Below are positions 49,163 through 57,903 of a DNA stretch of 64,000 nucleotides, piece by piece. The DNA comes from DATKYQ01 sp035528415. Its GTDB lineage: Bacteria; Myxococcota; B64-G9. The position numbers and the translations under genes are program-made. Below the pieces are notes generated by a model that was not told where the DNA came from, ran no database searches, and saw only the letters and a list, made by a program, of their open reading frames with translations. The stretch spans positions 1-64,000 of the forward strand of contig DATKYQ010000097.1 of NCBI GenBank assembly GCA_035528415.1, in the 5' to 3' direction. How positions within the stretch are numbered: position 1 is the stretch's first letter; each line of letters begins with the position of its first letter.

Positions 49163-50068
49163 ATGACGGGTATCATTTTCGACGTACAGAGCTACGCAAT
49201 CCACGACGGCCCCGGAATCCGCACTTGCGTGTATTTCAAGGGCTGTCCGTTACATTGCAGCTGGTGTCACAACCCCGAATCGCAGTGGGCCGGACCCGAG
49301 TTGCTCTACTGGGAGGATCGCTGCGGCCATTGCGGAGATTGCGTGCCGGCCTGTCCGAACGGCGCCCGCTCGCGGGACGCTGAGACGATTATCCACGATG
49401 CCGCGATTTGCACGGCTTGCGGGAAATGCGCGGATGCCTGTCCGAACGAGGCCCTCGAGATAGCCGGTTACGAGATCGATGCTACGGAATTGGCGCACAC
49501 AATAGAGCGGGACAGGGCCTTTTTCGATGACTCGGGAGGAGGGGTGACCTTCACCGGCGGGGAGCCCACCCGTCAAGCCGAGTTTCTCCTGGAGATGCTA
49601 GGCAGGATGAAAGATCTTGGCATCCACACGGCGGTCGAGACCTGCGGGTTGTTTGCGGAAGATTTGATCGGGAAGCTCTCAGGGCTTGTGGATCTGTTTC
49701 TGTTCGACATCAAGCATATTTCCGCCGAGCGGCATCTGCGGGCTACCGGCGCCTCGAACACGGGAATTCTTTCGAACTATAGAAAGGTTCTGGCCATGGT
49801 CGGCGATGCCCGCCTGATTCCCCGCATCCCGCTGGTGCCCGGATTCAACTGCGACCCGGATTCGATCGGGAAGTTTGTCGATTTTTTCAGAAGCACCGGC
49901 AGGCACGGCCAGATCGAGCTGATGCCCTTTCACGGCTGGGCTGTGGACAAGTACCGCAGAATGGGCCGCGATTATCCGCATCTCGCAAGCTCGACACTCT
50001 CGGAGCAGGCGCTTTCCAGGATTCGTTCTGATTTTTCAAATAGCGGGCTGACAACGGTTCAGAATTAG
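49163..50068 (+). CDS. Glycyl-radical enzyme activating enzyme (radical SAM, two extra 4Fe-4S clusters)
   Basis: 301 residues. The radical SAM motif is C28xxxC32xxC35 in GCPLHCSWCHNPE, preceded by IHDGPGIRTCVYFKGC. A ferredoxin-like insert holds two cluster-binding sets, C54-C57-C60-C64 and C83-C86-C89-C93, as in activases of HPAD, benzylsuccinate synthase and glycerol/choline-type enzymes but not of PFL. The SAM-binding GGVTFTGGEPTRQ and the later FLFDIKHISAERHLRATG block complete the family. It abstracts hydrogen from G835 of the upstream enzyme using SAM. Same operon; the next gene is 17 bp downstream. Confidence 0.95.
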   Translation: MTGIIFDVQSYAIHDGPGIRTCVYFKGCPLHCSWCHNPESQWAGPELLYWEDRCGHCGDCVPACPNGARSRDAETIIHDAAICTACGKCADACPNEALEIAGYEIDATELAHTIERDRAFFDDSGGGVTFTGGEPTRQAEFLLEMLGRMKDLGIHTAVETCGLFAEDLIGKLSGLVDLFLFDIKHISAERHLRATGASNTGILSNYRKVLAMVGDARLIPRIPLVPGFNCDPDSIGKFVDFFRSTGRHGQIELMPFHGWAVDKYRRMGRDYPHLASSTLSEQALSRIRSDFSNSGLTTVQN

Positions 50069-50085
50069 GCCGGGATGGGATTGAA

Positions 50086-51090
50086 ATGAAAAACTCCGGA
50101 CAAAAGGTACTGGTGATTGGCGCCGACGGCCTGCTGGGCAGTCACCTGGTGAGAAAACTCATCGCCCAGGATTACGCCGTGCGGGTCTTCATCCAGCCGC
50201 GGAGCACGTCCCCGACCCTTGATGGCTTGCCTGTCGAGCGCCTGGAGGGAGATCTTCTGTCCGCGAATGGAGAACTCGCCGCAGCCATGCGGGATTGCCG
50301 CTTCGTGTTTCACTTGGCCGCCATCACCGATCTGTGGGCGCCGCCCGAGTTGGTGTGGAAGGTCAACCTGGAGGGAACCAGAAAGGTGATCGATGCCTGC
50401 CTTACAAATCGCGTCCAGAGACTGGTTTTCACCGGCTCGGCAAGCTCCTATTGCTTCGGCTCGCGGGATAATCCGGGAAACGAGAGCGGTCCGTTCCCCG
50501 GGCAGTACAAGGGCATCGCCTACATGGAGTCGAAATACCAGGCCGTCAAACTGGTGCAGGCGGCCGTTGCCAAGCGCGGGTTGGATGCGGTCACCGTAGC
50601 CCCGACATTCATGCTGGGCGCCTATGATTGGCGACCGAGTTCCGGCGAGCTGATTCGCCAGTTCATCGGGCGCAGGATGCGTTTCACTTCTCCGGGCGGG
50701 CGCAATTTTGCCTATGCGCCCGACGTGGCAGGCGCCATGCTGGCGGCGCTGCAAAAGGGGAAGAAAGGACAGGCTTACATTGCCGGAGGACATAACTGTA
50801 GCTACCTGGATTTCTTCTCGCGGGTCGCGCGCATCGCCGGAGGCCTGCCCGCACCGAGCATAGTTCTCCCTCCTGCGGCAATTATCGCCGCCGGGGCCGC
50901 GGGCTCTTTGTACGGAAAAGTATTTTCACACCAACCGCGCCTGAACCTGACGACGGCCAAACTTTCGCTTTGCGGCACCTATTACAGCTCTAAAAAAGCG
51001 CAAGATGAACTAGGAATGGAGCAGACTTCTCTGGAGCAGGCTATCGCGGAAAGCATCGCCAGCCTGCGCGAATTCGGACACATAATCTGA
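50086..51090 (+). CDS. Extended SDR, NAD(P)-dependent epimerase/reductase (3-beta-HSD/DFR-like)
   Basis: 334 residues. Nucleotide-binding VIGADGLLGSHLVRKL (GxxGxxG), FHLAAITDLWAPPELVWKVNLEGT and the catalytic Y-M-E-S-K of YxxxK are visible, with LVFTGSASSYCFG supplying the Ser. The C-terminal half is hydrophobic in places (PPAAIIAAGAAGSLYGKVF), as in the 3-beta-hydroxysteroid/dihydroflavonol reductase branch, whose substrates are bulky alcohols/ketones or hopanoid precursors. It likely oxidises or reduces an intermediate of the glycyl-radical pathway; direction and substrate unknown. ATG preceded by GGGATGGGA, 7 bp before the next SDR gene. Confidence 0.85.
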   Translation: MKNSGQKVLVIGADGLLGSHLVRKLIAQDYAVRVFIQPRSTSPTLDGLPVERLEGDLLSANGELAAAMRDCRFVFHLAAITDLWAPPELVWKVNLEGTRKVIDACLTNRVQRLVFTGSASSYCFGSRDNPGNESGPFPGQYKGIAYMESKYQAVKLVQAAVAKRGLDAVTVAPTFMLGAYDWRPSSGELIRQFIGRRMRFTSPGGRNFAYAPDVAGAMLAALQKGKKGQAYIAGGHNCSYLDFFSRVARIAGGLPAPSIVLPPAAIIAAGAAGSLYGKVFSHQPRLNLTTAKLSLCGTYYSSKKAQDELGMEQTSLEQAIAESIASLREFGHII

Positions 51091-51097
51091 GGAAACC

Positions 51098-51910
51098 ATG
51101 GACAAGTTCAAAGATAAAGTAGCCTTGATAAGCGGCGCTAGCCGGGGCGTCGGGTATGCCATCGCCGCCAGGCTGGTTGGCGCAGGGGCCAAGGTGGTCA
51201 TCAGCGCCAGGGGCCGGGAGCGCCTCGAAGACTCCGGGGCAAAGTTGCGCCGGGACGGCGGGGAGGTGGTGAGCGTCGCGGGAGACATCGGTCGATTGGA
51301 GGACGCTCAAAGCATGGTCGATGCCGCCATCCTCAATTTCGGTCGCCTGGATATTTTGGTGAATAACGCCGGCGTCTCCATGCGCGGGAACTTCGCAGAT
51401 CTCTCGGACGAGGTCTGCTCGAGGGTGATAGCCACCAACCTGACAGGCAGCATCAACCTGTCGCGCCTGGCAATCAAGCACATCATCGCGACGCGCGGCA
51501 GCCTTTCATTTATCTCCAGCATCGCCGGTCTGTTCGGTTTGCCGGGCGCCTCTATCTATTGCGCCAGCAAGATGGCCTTGACCGGCCTCAGTGAATCGCT
51601 GCGGCTCGAATTGATCCCCAAGGGAGTTCACGTCGGCGTGGCCTACCTGGGCTTCACCGAGCATGACTCGGAGAAGAGAATTCTGGCGGCCGATGGAAGC
51701 CTGGTTCCGCCGGATCGCCCGGCCCACAATTCGCAAGCTCAGGCTGCCAAACATGTCGTCTCTATGATTGCCCGCCGGAAAAAACAGGTGGTCATGAGCC
51801 CGGTCGGAAACCTGGGGCGGTTTGCCCATCGTCTCTCGCCGCGATTGGTGGAGCAAGCGGTTCTCTGGGCCCAGGCCAGGCGTATCGGACTGTTCAAGCG
51901 TTTCCAGTAG
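51098..51910 (+). CDS. Classical short-chain dehydrogenase/reductase
   Basis: 270 residues. The cofactor motif is SGASRGVGYAIA (TGxxxGxG type), followed by DILVNNAGVSM (NNAG), the catalytic Ser in LSFISSIAGLFG and the YCASKMAL (YxxxK) pair. ISARGRERLEDSG after the first strand suggests NADP preference (Arg residues), though this is weak evidence. The C-terminus is extended by a basic segment (MIARRKKQVVMSPVGNLGRF) as in SDRs acting at the membrane on lipids, such as 3-ketosphinganine-type reductases. Seventh gene of the operon. Confidence 0.88.
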   Translation: MDKFKDKVALISGASRGVGYAIAARLVGAGAKVVISARGRERLEDSGAKLRRDGGEVVSVAGDIGRLEDAQSMVDAAILNFGRLDILVNNAGVSMRGNFADLSDEVCSRVIATNLTGSINLSRLAIKHIIATRGSLSFISSIAGLFGLPGASIYCASKMALTGLSESLRLELIPKGVHVGVAYLGFTEHDSEKRILAADGSLVPPDRPAHNSQAQAAKHVVSMIARRKKQVVMSPVGNLGRFAHRLSPRLVEQAVLWAQARRIGLFKRFQ

Positions 51911-51931
51911 GCACGTGCAGCGGCAAGGTTC

Positions 51932-52774
51932 ATGAACCACGCGTTCATAATCGGAGTTCTGTTCGGCATCTTGGCGGCCTTGATGCTGAACATCGGCAAG
52001 GGCATCCAGAAGCAGAAGGTTCACGTGTTTCTCAAAGGGCGCCGCATGCTCGCCAAGGGAAACCGCGCCGATTTGGGCATCTGGATCCTGGGGTTGTCGC
52101 TCACCGCCGCCGCGGCCTTGCCGTACTCGCTTGGCCTGGTATATTCCAAATCGCCGTCGACCATCTCGGCGATGACCGGTGTGGGACTTATCGGCCTGCT
52201 GGCCTACGCCCTGTGGGTGATCGGCGAGAAAATCAGGATACAGGACGGGCTGGGCATCGGACTGGTGATTATCGGCACCTCCCTGCTGGCTTATTCCGGA
52301 GCCGGCGACGATCATCCCGCCAGGCATTTTGCGAATATTTCACTGGCCGTCACCGTCGGGGTCATGCTCGTGGTTGCTGCGGGCGGCTGCATCTTGGCCT
52401 GGCGATCGAGAAAGCTCCACGGCGTTACCTTCGGTTTGAGTGCGGGTTTGTGCATCGGTGTGGCTATATTTCTGGCCGATGCCGGTCTGGTTCGGTCCGG
52501 CGGCAGCCTCTCCGGCCTGCTGGACACACCCTATCCCCTGCTTGCGCTCGCGTTCGCCGTCGCGGCGGTGATCAGCACCCAGCTTGGATTCCTGCGCGGC
52601 AGGGCCCTCGAAGTTGTTCCCGCCGTCAACGCGGCAACTATCTTGACGCCGATGGTTCTGGAGATCGTCGTCTATGGGGTCTGTCCTTCTGTGTTCAAAC
52701 TGGTGCTGATTGCCGTAATCCTGGCCGGCGTGTTTCTGTTGTCCGGCGGCACGCTGAGCAAGGTCGGCGCGTAG
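51932..52774 (+). CDS. DMT/NIPA-like polytopic membrane protein
   Basis: 280 residues with about nine hydrophobic helices and small loops: AFIIGVLFGILAALMLNIGKG at the start, then LGIWILGLSLTAAAALPYSLG, SAMTGVGLIGLLAYALWVIGE, GLGIGLVIIGTSLLAYS and so on to VLIAVILAGVFLLSGG. The GKGIQKQ and P-Y-S-L-G positions and the overall size fit the drug/metabolite transporter superfamily, NIPA-like branch. As last gene of the glycyl-radical operon (21 bp after the SDR gene) it may move the substrate or product across the inner membrane. Specific function unknown. Confidence 0.75.
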   Translation: MNHAFIIGVLFGILAALMLNIGKGIQKQKVHVFLKGRRMLAKGNRADLGIWILGLSLTAAAALPYSLGLVYSKSPSTISAMTGVGLIGLLAYALWVIGEKIRIQDGLGIGLVIIGTSLLAYSGAGDDHPARHFANISLAVTVGVMLVVAAGGCILAWRSRKLHGVTFGLSAGLCIGVAIFLADAGLVRSGGSLSGLLDTPYPLLALAFAVAAVISTQLGFLRGRALEVVPAVNAATILTPMVLEIVVYGVCPSVFKLVLIAVILAGVFLLSGGTLSKVGA

Positions 52775-52875
52775 GCGAATTGTGGTTTGACGATTTACGG
52801 GTGGCGTGCTTGTCTTGTCGTATGGGCTTTTTTTCGGGCAGACTGGCCGGGCGCGGGCACGTGCCTACGAAGATC

Positions 52876-54801
52876 ATGGGACGAGCGGCGCTACTGTTGG
52901 TTGCGTCGTTTTACGCCTGTGGCGGATCGGGGTCGGGTACTGACGGCGGGCAGCCGGCTATAAACGGCTGGATTCTACTAAACCGCGATCATGATTCGCT
53001 TACACGCTCGATCGAAGCGGCCAAGCGCTTCGGGGTCAATCATATCCAACTCTCGCACGATCTGATCATGAACATAGATGACATCCTGGGTGATGAGCCA
53101 GAAACGCAGGCCCGGGTGGACGATTTGTTGTTCGCGACCGAACTGGCTGGCGAGAACGATATGGAAAGTTTTGTCTGGGTGCACGAGCTGTCCGATGTCG
53201 GGCCGGACATCTGTTACGATGCGGCCGATTCCGTCTGGGGGCAGCGGGCCGCGGCCTACCGCCGGGGACTGGAGCGGGTTCCCGGGGTCGACGGAGTCGT
53301 GCTCATGTTCGGCTCGGCGCCGCTGCCGCCCTGGTTCAGCCTGTGCACCTGCGCCTGGTGCGCTGAAAACTATCCCGATGCCAACGCCTTCGAGGCGCCA
53401 CCCAACGACGAGCGCATCCGGATCGTCACCGAGCAAATCGGCGGGGTCGTTACCGGCGAGCTTGCCAAGAAACTGGTGGCTCGCACTTTCGTGCACGAGC
53501 CCGCCGAGAACGATTGGCACGCGCGGGGCTTCGCAGCGTTAGAGGGTCTAGACTTTCTCGGCATGCACAAGTCGGACGAACAGGACTGGCAGCCCTATAA
53601 TCCCCCCAGTCCCACCCTGGGCCGCGAGGGCGAGCACGACGCCTTGCTCGAGATGGACGTGGCCGGCGAGTACTATGGTTTGTCCGCGCTGCCCTTCTGC
53701 GCGCCCGCATATTTCGCCTGGCGCCTGGACCAGATCTGGGACAAGAGGGGCATCGGCGCCGCGGTGCGCATCGAGCGCGGCAGTCATACGGCGCTGGGCA
53801 CTCCCAACGAGGTTAACCTTTATGCCATAAGCGGCCGCCTGAAAGATCACAACTTGCCGTTGCAAGACGTCTGGGACGAATTCATCGCGGATTTCTACGA
53901 TCTTCAGCCCGGCGATCCAGGCCGCGATACCCTGCAGGCGATCCTGGCGGACACATTCGCGATCCGCCTCAAGTCGCACTACCTGCTGGGCATCTGGGCC
54001 ATGGAGAAGAGCAGCGATATCCCGGTAAATACAGTTCTCGATCAGTTCAGCGATCGTGGAAAGATGCCAAAGTTCGACCCGGACTGGCAACCCGTCTGGG
54101 ACGCGCTCGACAAACCCGACCGCCGGGTTGTGCTATGGGTCTGGCAGGAAGGCAGCGAGGCCGTCGAACTGGCCGAGGCCGACTTGCAGGCGGGCCAGGC
54201 GCTCGATGGAGATATAGCGCTGGAGGCCCATAGCGATTTGTTGCAAAGACTGAAATACCAGAACTACGCGGCCGGGGTCTTCCGGGCGGTCAAGCTTTTC
54301 ATCTGGGCCGCGCGTGCCAGAAGCCAGGGCGTGAGCGATCCAGACCTGGCGGCCTGGATGCAGTGGGCCCGCGAAGACCTCGAGCGCATCCGCGAGGCGA
54401 TGCCGACCGACGATCTCGGAGACGTGCCCATCGCCGGGCCGGGCCGTATCCAGCAGTTTTTGGACAACACCGCCGGGCTCGTGCCCGCGGGCACGACGGC
54501 CCGGGAACCCGCTGCAGCGCTTTTCTCAGCGCTGAAAATCGATAAACTCTCGCCAACCAGTGCGCAGCTTTCGTTCACGGCAAGACGCCAGGCGGACGTT
54601 GCGCTGGACTTCGGCCTCGAGATACCCGACTTCGGCCGGACGATCGAGATCGGACAGGTCGCGGCGGGCGAGATGCGGCGGGTGACACTTGATAATCTCG
54701 TTCCTCGCCGCCGCTACGTGGCCAGGCTGCGGGCCGGGGCCGGGGATGATGAGTACAAGAGCGGCTACCTGTGGATCTTCACACCGCTTTCGGGCGATTA
54801 G
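52876..54801 (+). CDS. Lipoprotein with TIM-barrel-like enzymatic domain, unknown family
   Basis: 641 residues from ATG 52876; GTG 52861 or ATG 52822 in the same frame are possible and would give a more basic n-region. The signal is short (MGRAALLLVASFYAC then GGSGSG), so lipidation is likely but the lipobox is atypical. From about 25 the chain reads like a glycosidase barrel: ILLNRDHDSLTRSIEAAKRFGVNHIQLSHDL, FVWVHELSD, GVDGVVLMFGSAPLPPWF, LEGLDFLGMHKSDEQDWQ, LLEMDVAGEYYG. A helical region and a C-terminal fibronectin-type-III-like domain (LSPTSAQLSFTARRQADVALDF, VTLDNLVPRRRYVARLRAG) follow. It might act on glucuronic-acid-containing glycans by loose resemblance to alpha-glucuronidases; I would not rely on that. 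Confidence 0.7.
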   Translation: MGRAALLLVASFYACGGSGSGTDGGQPAINGWILLNRDHDSLTRSIEAAKRFGVNHIQLSHDLIMNIDDILGDEPETQARVDDLLFATELAGENDMESFVWVHELSDVGPDICYDAADSVWGQRAAAYRRGLERVPGVDGVVLMFGSAPLPPWFSLCTCAWCAENYPDANAFEAPPNDERIRIVTEQIGGVVTGELAKKLVARTFVHEPAENDWHARGFAALEGLDFLGMHKSDEQDWQPYNPPSPTLGREGEHDALLEMDVAGEYYGLSALPFCAPAYFAWRLDQIWDKRGIGAAVRIERGSHTALGTPNEVNLYAISGRLKDHNLPLQDVWDEFIADFYDLQPGDPGRDTLQAILADTFAIRLKSHYLLGIWAMEKSSDIPVNTVLDQFSDRGKMPKFDPDWQPVWDALDKPDRRVVLWVWQEGSEAVELAEADLQAGQALDGDIALEAHSDLLQRLKYQNYAAGVFRAVKLFIWAARARSQGVSDPDLAAWMQWAREDLERIREAMPTDDLGDVPIAGPGRIQQFLDNTAGLVPAGTTAREPAAALFSALKIDKLSPTSAQLSFTARRQADVALDFGLEIPDFGRTIEIGQVAAGEMRRVTLDNLVPRRRYVARLRAGAGDDEYKSGYLWIFTPLSGD

Positions 54802-54819
54802 GGGGAGCGGGAACCTGTT

Positions 54820-56286
54820 TTGAGCGCCAAGGCAGATAAAAAGCTACGATTGGGCGACGGCAACCACCGGCGATTATGGACCAGGTTGCTGATGGCCTAC
54901 CTGGTTCCGGTGACGATCATCACCGGCGGCATCGGCTACCTGGCTTACCGGGCCGCGCGAGTGGCGCTTGAGCGCGAGCTGGCCTCCAGCCTGGAGTCGG
55001 CGGCGCGTACGGCGGCGATGTTGGTCGGCAAGCCGCGGGCCTTGAGACTCTCGCCGGGGGACGAAGACTCGCGCACCTACTCCAATCTCACACACAAGCT
55101 CGCGGATTTAAAGAAAGCCGTGCGGGCGGAGTCGATCTACCTGTTCGACCGGGACGAACGGGCCCTGGTGGACAGCGACGGCAGATTTCCAATCGGCGAG
55201 AGAATCGGTGTGCTGGCCGCCGACAGAAACGAGCTAAAGGACGTTTTTCGCGGGTATTGCCGGGCGTCGCTGCTTTTCTCGGGAAAGGACGGGCGCTTGT
55301 ACAAGAGCGGTTTTGCGCCGGTGCTGATCGAGGGAAAAGTCGTGGCGGCCGTCGGAGCAGATGGATCGGCGCGCTTTTTCGAGCAACTGGCCGATCTCGG
55401 GCGTACCCTGGCCTTGACGGGGATCGTGGCAATCGTGCTTCTGGTTCTGGTTACGCTGTTCGTCTCGCGCCGCATCACTCGGCCGATCGACCGCCTGGTT
55501 TTAATGGCACGGGCGATCGGCCGCGGTGAGCTGGATCGCGAGGTCGAGGTCGAAACCAACGACGAGATCGGCATCCTGGCCCGCACGCTCGACGAAATGA
55601 GAAAGTCGATTCGCGAACGCGACAGACAGTTGCAGATGATGCTTTCCGGAATTGCCCACGAGGTTCGCAACCCGCTCGGAGGAATGGCTCTTTTCGTCGG
55701 CATCCTGGCCGAGGACCTGGCCGAAAACGCGCAGGCGCTTCAGCACGTCCAGCGCATTCGCACCGAACTCGACTATCTCTCCGTGGTTGTCAGCGATTTT
55801 CTCGACTTCGCGCGCGCGAGGCCCCTGGAAAAGCAAGATCTGGATCCGCAGGAGGAGAGTGAGCAACTTCGGGAATTGATGGCAGTGGACTTGTCCAAGA
55901 AGAACATGAGCCTGCGCATCGAGATTGCCCCCGCTACGGGACGGCTTTACGCCGACCGCGAACGCTTGCGCCGGGTCCTGCTCAACTTGCTGCGCAACGC
56001 CGTCCAGGCATCACCTCCGGGAGGCGAGGTCGTGCTTGCGATGGCGCGAAACGGCGCCGGTTTCAGCATAGACATAAGCGATAGCGGCGCCGGAATCGAC
56101 GAAGACAAGCGAGAGCGTATATTTGAACCGTTTTACACGGGTCGCCAGCAGGGCACGGGACTGGGCCTTTCGCTGGCCAGGAAGATCGTCACGGCCCACG
56201 GGGGTGAGCTGTCATTCACATCCGAACCCGGCCGGGGCACGACCTTCAGCGTATTCTTACCGGCGGTTAAAATCTCATCTGTCTGA
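54820..56286 (+). CDS. Membrane sensor histidine kinase
   Basis: 488 residues. The TTG start is supported by GGGGGAGCGG about 10 bases upstream. TM1 (about 20-40) and TM2 (about 195-215) flank a dCache/sCache-like periplasmic domain (ESIYLFDRDERALVDSDGRFPIGER, SGFAPVLIEGKVVAAVGADGS). A HAMP domain (SRRITRPIDRLVLMARAIGRGELD) follows, then HisKA with H280 in IAHEVRNPLGGM and HATPase_c (LLNLLRNAVQ, DSGAGID, IFEPFYTGRQQGTGLGLSLARKIV). It should phosphorylate the NtrC-type regulator encoded 17 bp downstream. Small-molecule ligand sensing by the Cache-like domain is an inference. Confidence 0.9.
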   Translation: MSAKADKKLRLGDGNHRRLWTRLLMAYLVPVTIITGGIGYLAYRAARVALERELASSLESAARTAAMLVGKPRALRLSPGDEDSRTYSNLTHKLADLKKAVRAESIYLFDRDERALVDSDGRFPIGERIGVLAADRNELKDVFRGYCRASLLFSGKDGRLYKSGFAPVLIEGKVVAAVGADGSARFFEQLADLGRTLALTGIVAIVLLVLVTLFVSRRITRPIDRLVLMARAIGRGELDREVEVETNDEIGILARTLDEMRKSIRERDRQLQMMLSGIAHEVRNPLGGMALFVGILAEDLAENAQALQHVQRIRTELDYLSVVVSDFLDFARARPLEKQDLDPQEESEQLRELMAVDLSKKNMSLRIEIAPATGRLYADRERLRRVLLNLLRNAVQASPPGGEVVLAMARNGAGFSIDISDSGAGIDEDKRERIFEPFYTGRQQGTGLGLSLARKIVTAHGGELSFTSEPGRGTTFSVFLPAVKISSV

Positions 56287-56303
56287 CTCCCGGGAGGAGC
56301 GGC

Positions 56304-57707
56304 ATGGCAAGTATTCTGATAATTGATGATAACGAAACGATTCGCGAGGGTGTTGCGACCGTCGTGGCCAGAATGGGTCACAAGACCTACCTGGCCGAAA
56401 GCGGCCAGGCCGGTCTGAAGATCTTCTTTTCACGGCGGACCGATTTCACCATCACCGATCTCAAGATGGAGGGTTCGGATGGCATCGACGTTTTGAAGGC
56501 CATCCACGAAAAGGAACCCGAGGCGGTGGTCATGTTGATCACCGCCTTCGGTACGGTCGAGACGGCGGTCGAGGCAATGAAGCTGGGAGCGTTCGATTTT
56601 ATCACTAAGCCGTTTTCACCCGACGTCTTGCGGGCCAAGGTCGAGCGGGCGCTCGAGATGGCCAGGATCAAGAAGGAAAGCCGCCGCCTGCGGGAAGAGA
56701 ACAACCTTCTGCGCGGCGAGGTCCGCGACGCGGCCATAAACAGCATGATTGGCAGCTCCACGGCCATTCAAGCCGTCTTCGATACCATCCGCAAGGTGGC
56801 TCCTTCCGATTCGACCGTACTCGTCTCCGGGGAGAGCGGCACCGGCAAGGAACTCGCCGCCCGGGCGCTGCATGACATGAGCCGCCGCCGGGACGGCCCC
56901 TTCATCCGCGTAAACTGCGGGGCCCTGGCCGAGACTTTGCTGGAGAGCGAGATGTTCGGTCACGAAAAGGGATCCTTCACCGGGGCGGTGCGAAGAAAGC
57001 TTGGGCGTTTCGAACTTGCGGACGGCGGCAGTATCTTCTTGGACGAGATCGGAGAGGTGAGCCCTGCTTTGCAGCTCAAGCTGCTGCGCATTCTGCAGGA
57101 AAGAGAATTCGAGAGGGTAGGGGGCGAGGAGACGATCACGGTCGATACGCGTGTGATCGCGGCCACCAATCACGATCTGGAGGCCCTTGTAGCCGAGGGG
57201 CGTTTCCGCGAAGATCTCTATTACCGCCTGCATATCGTTCCGCTCCGGCTGCCGCCTCTAAGGGAGAGACCCGGCGACGTCGCCGAACTCGCCGCGCACT
57301 TCCTGCAAAAGCTCGTCGGCAGAACGGGCAAGCGCATCGCTGACTTGTCTCCCCGGGCACTCGAGATTCTCGAGGCCTATCGCTGGCCGGGCAACGTCAG
57401 GGAACTCGAGAACGTCATCGAGCAGGCAATGGTCTTCGCAGATGGCGACGTACTGCAGGCGGAGGATCTGCCGGCCGGCCTGGGTGAGCGCGCGGCGGGC
57501 CGTGGCGCCTTGAGGCAGGAGAGCGACGGAAGCCTCAAGCTGGACATCGCGGGCGTCAGCCTGCCCGAGATTCTCGACGACGTCGAGAGGACTTTAATCC
57601 TGCAGGCTTTCGAGAAGGCCTCGAAGGTGAAGACCGAAACGGCGAGGCTTTTGGGCATCAAGACCTCGGCCTTGTACTACAAGCTGGATAAGTACGAAAT
57701 CGGTTAG
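56304..57707 (+). CDS. NtrC-family sigma-54 response regulator
   Basis: 467 residues; ATG with GGGAGGAG upstream. Receiver domain with D8/D9 and phospho-acceptor D52 (TITDLKMEGSDG); AAA+ domain with Walker A GESGTGKE, the sigma-54 loop as GSFTGA (Ser instead of Ala), Walker B GGSIFLDEIGEV and sensor regions; then a Fis-type HTH (KTETARLLGIKTSALYYKLDKY). It forms a pair with the upstream kinase. The very good sigma-54 promoter at 57861-57877, 154 bp after its stop codon, identifies the coiled-coil protein gene as the likely target. Confidence 0.93.
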   Translation: MASILIIDDNETIREGVATVVARMGHKTYLAESGQAGLKIFFSRRTDFTITDLKMEGSDGIDVLKAIHEKEPEAVVMLITAFGTVETAVEAMKLGAFDFITKPFSPDVLRAKVERALEMARIKKESRRLREENNLLRGEVRDAAINSMIGSSTAIQAVFDTIRKVAPSDSTVLVSGESGTGKELAARALHDMSRRRDGPFIRVNCGALAETLLESEMFGHEKGSFTGAVRRKLGRFELADGGSIFLDEIGEVSPALQLKLLRILQEREFERVGGEETITVDTRVIAATNHDLEALVAEGRFREDLYYRLHIVPLRLPPLRERPGDVAELAAHFLQKLVGRTGKRIADLSPRALEILEAYRWPGNVRELENVIEQAMVFADGDVLQAEDLPAGLGERAAGRGALRQESDGSLKLDIAGVSLPEILDDVERTLILQAFEKASKVKTETARLLGIKTSALYYKLDKYEIG

Positions 57708-57860
57708 TAGATACAGATTTCTGATGCTTGGCGGTGATTTCGTGGAAAATTCGAGACCGGCGACGGGCCGATCTAAAGTCGGCGACGACGACGGTGTCTG
57801 TAGTGTGTTGATAATATTGACGAATAGAGCACATGAGACCGCACGTTCATTTTTTGGCAC

Positions 57861-57877
57861 TTGGCACGCCATTTGCG
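57861..57877 (+). promoter_or_regulatory. Near-perfect sigma-54 promoter
   Basis: TTGGCACGCCATTTGCG matches YTGGCACGRNNNTTGCW at all conserved positions except R and the final W; GG (57863-57864) and GC (57875-57876) are 12 apart. Transcription should start near 57888, 16 bases before the ATG at 57904. Activation by the NtrC-type regulator encoded directly upstream is expected, with enhancer sites in 57708-57860. Confidence 0.88.
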
Positions 57878-57903
57878 TATATCTGGCCTGAAGGGTGTCG
57901 AAT

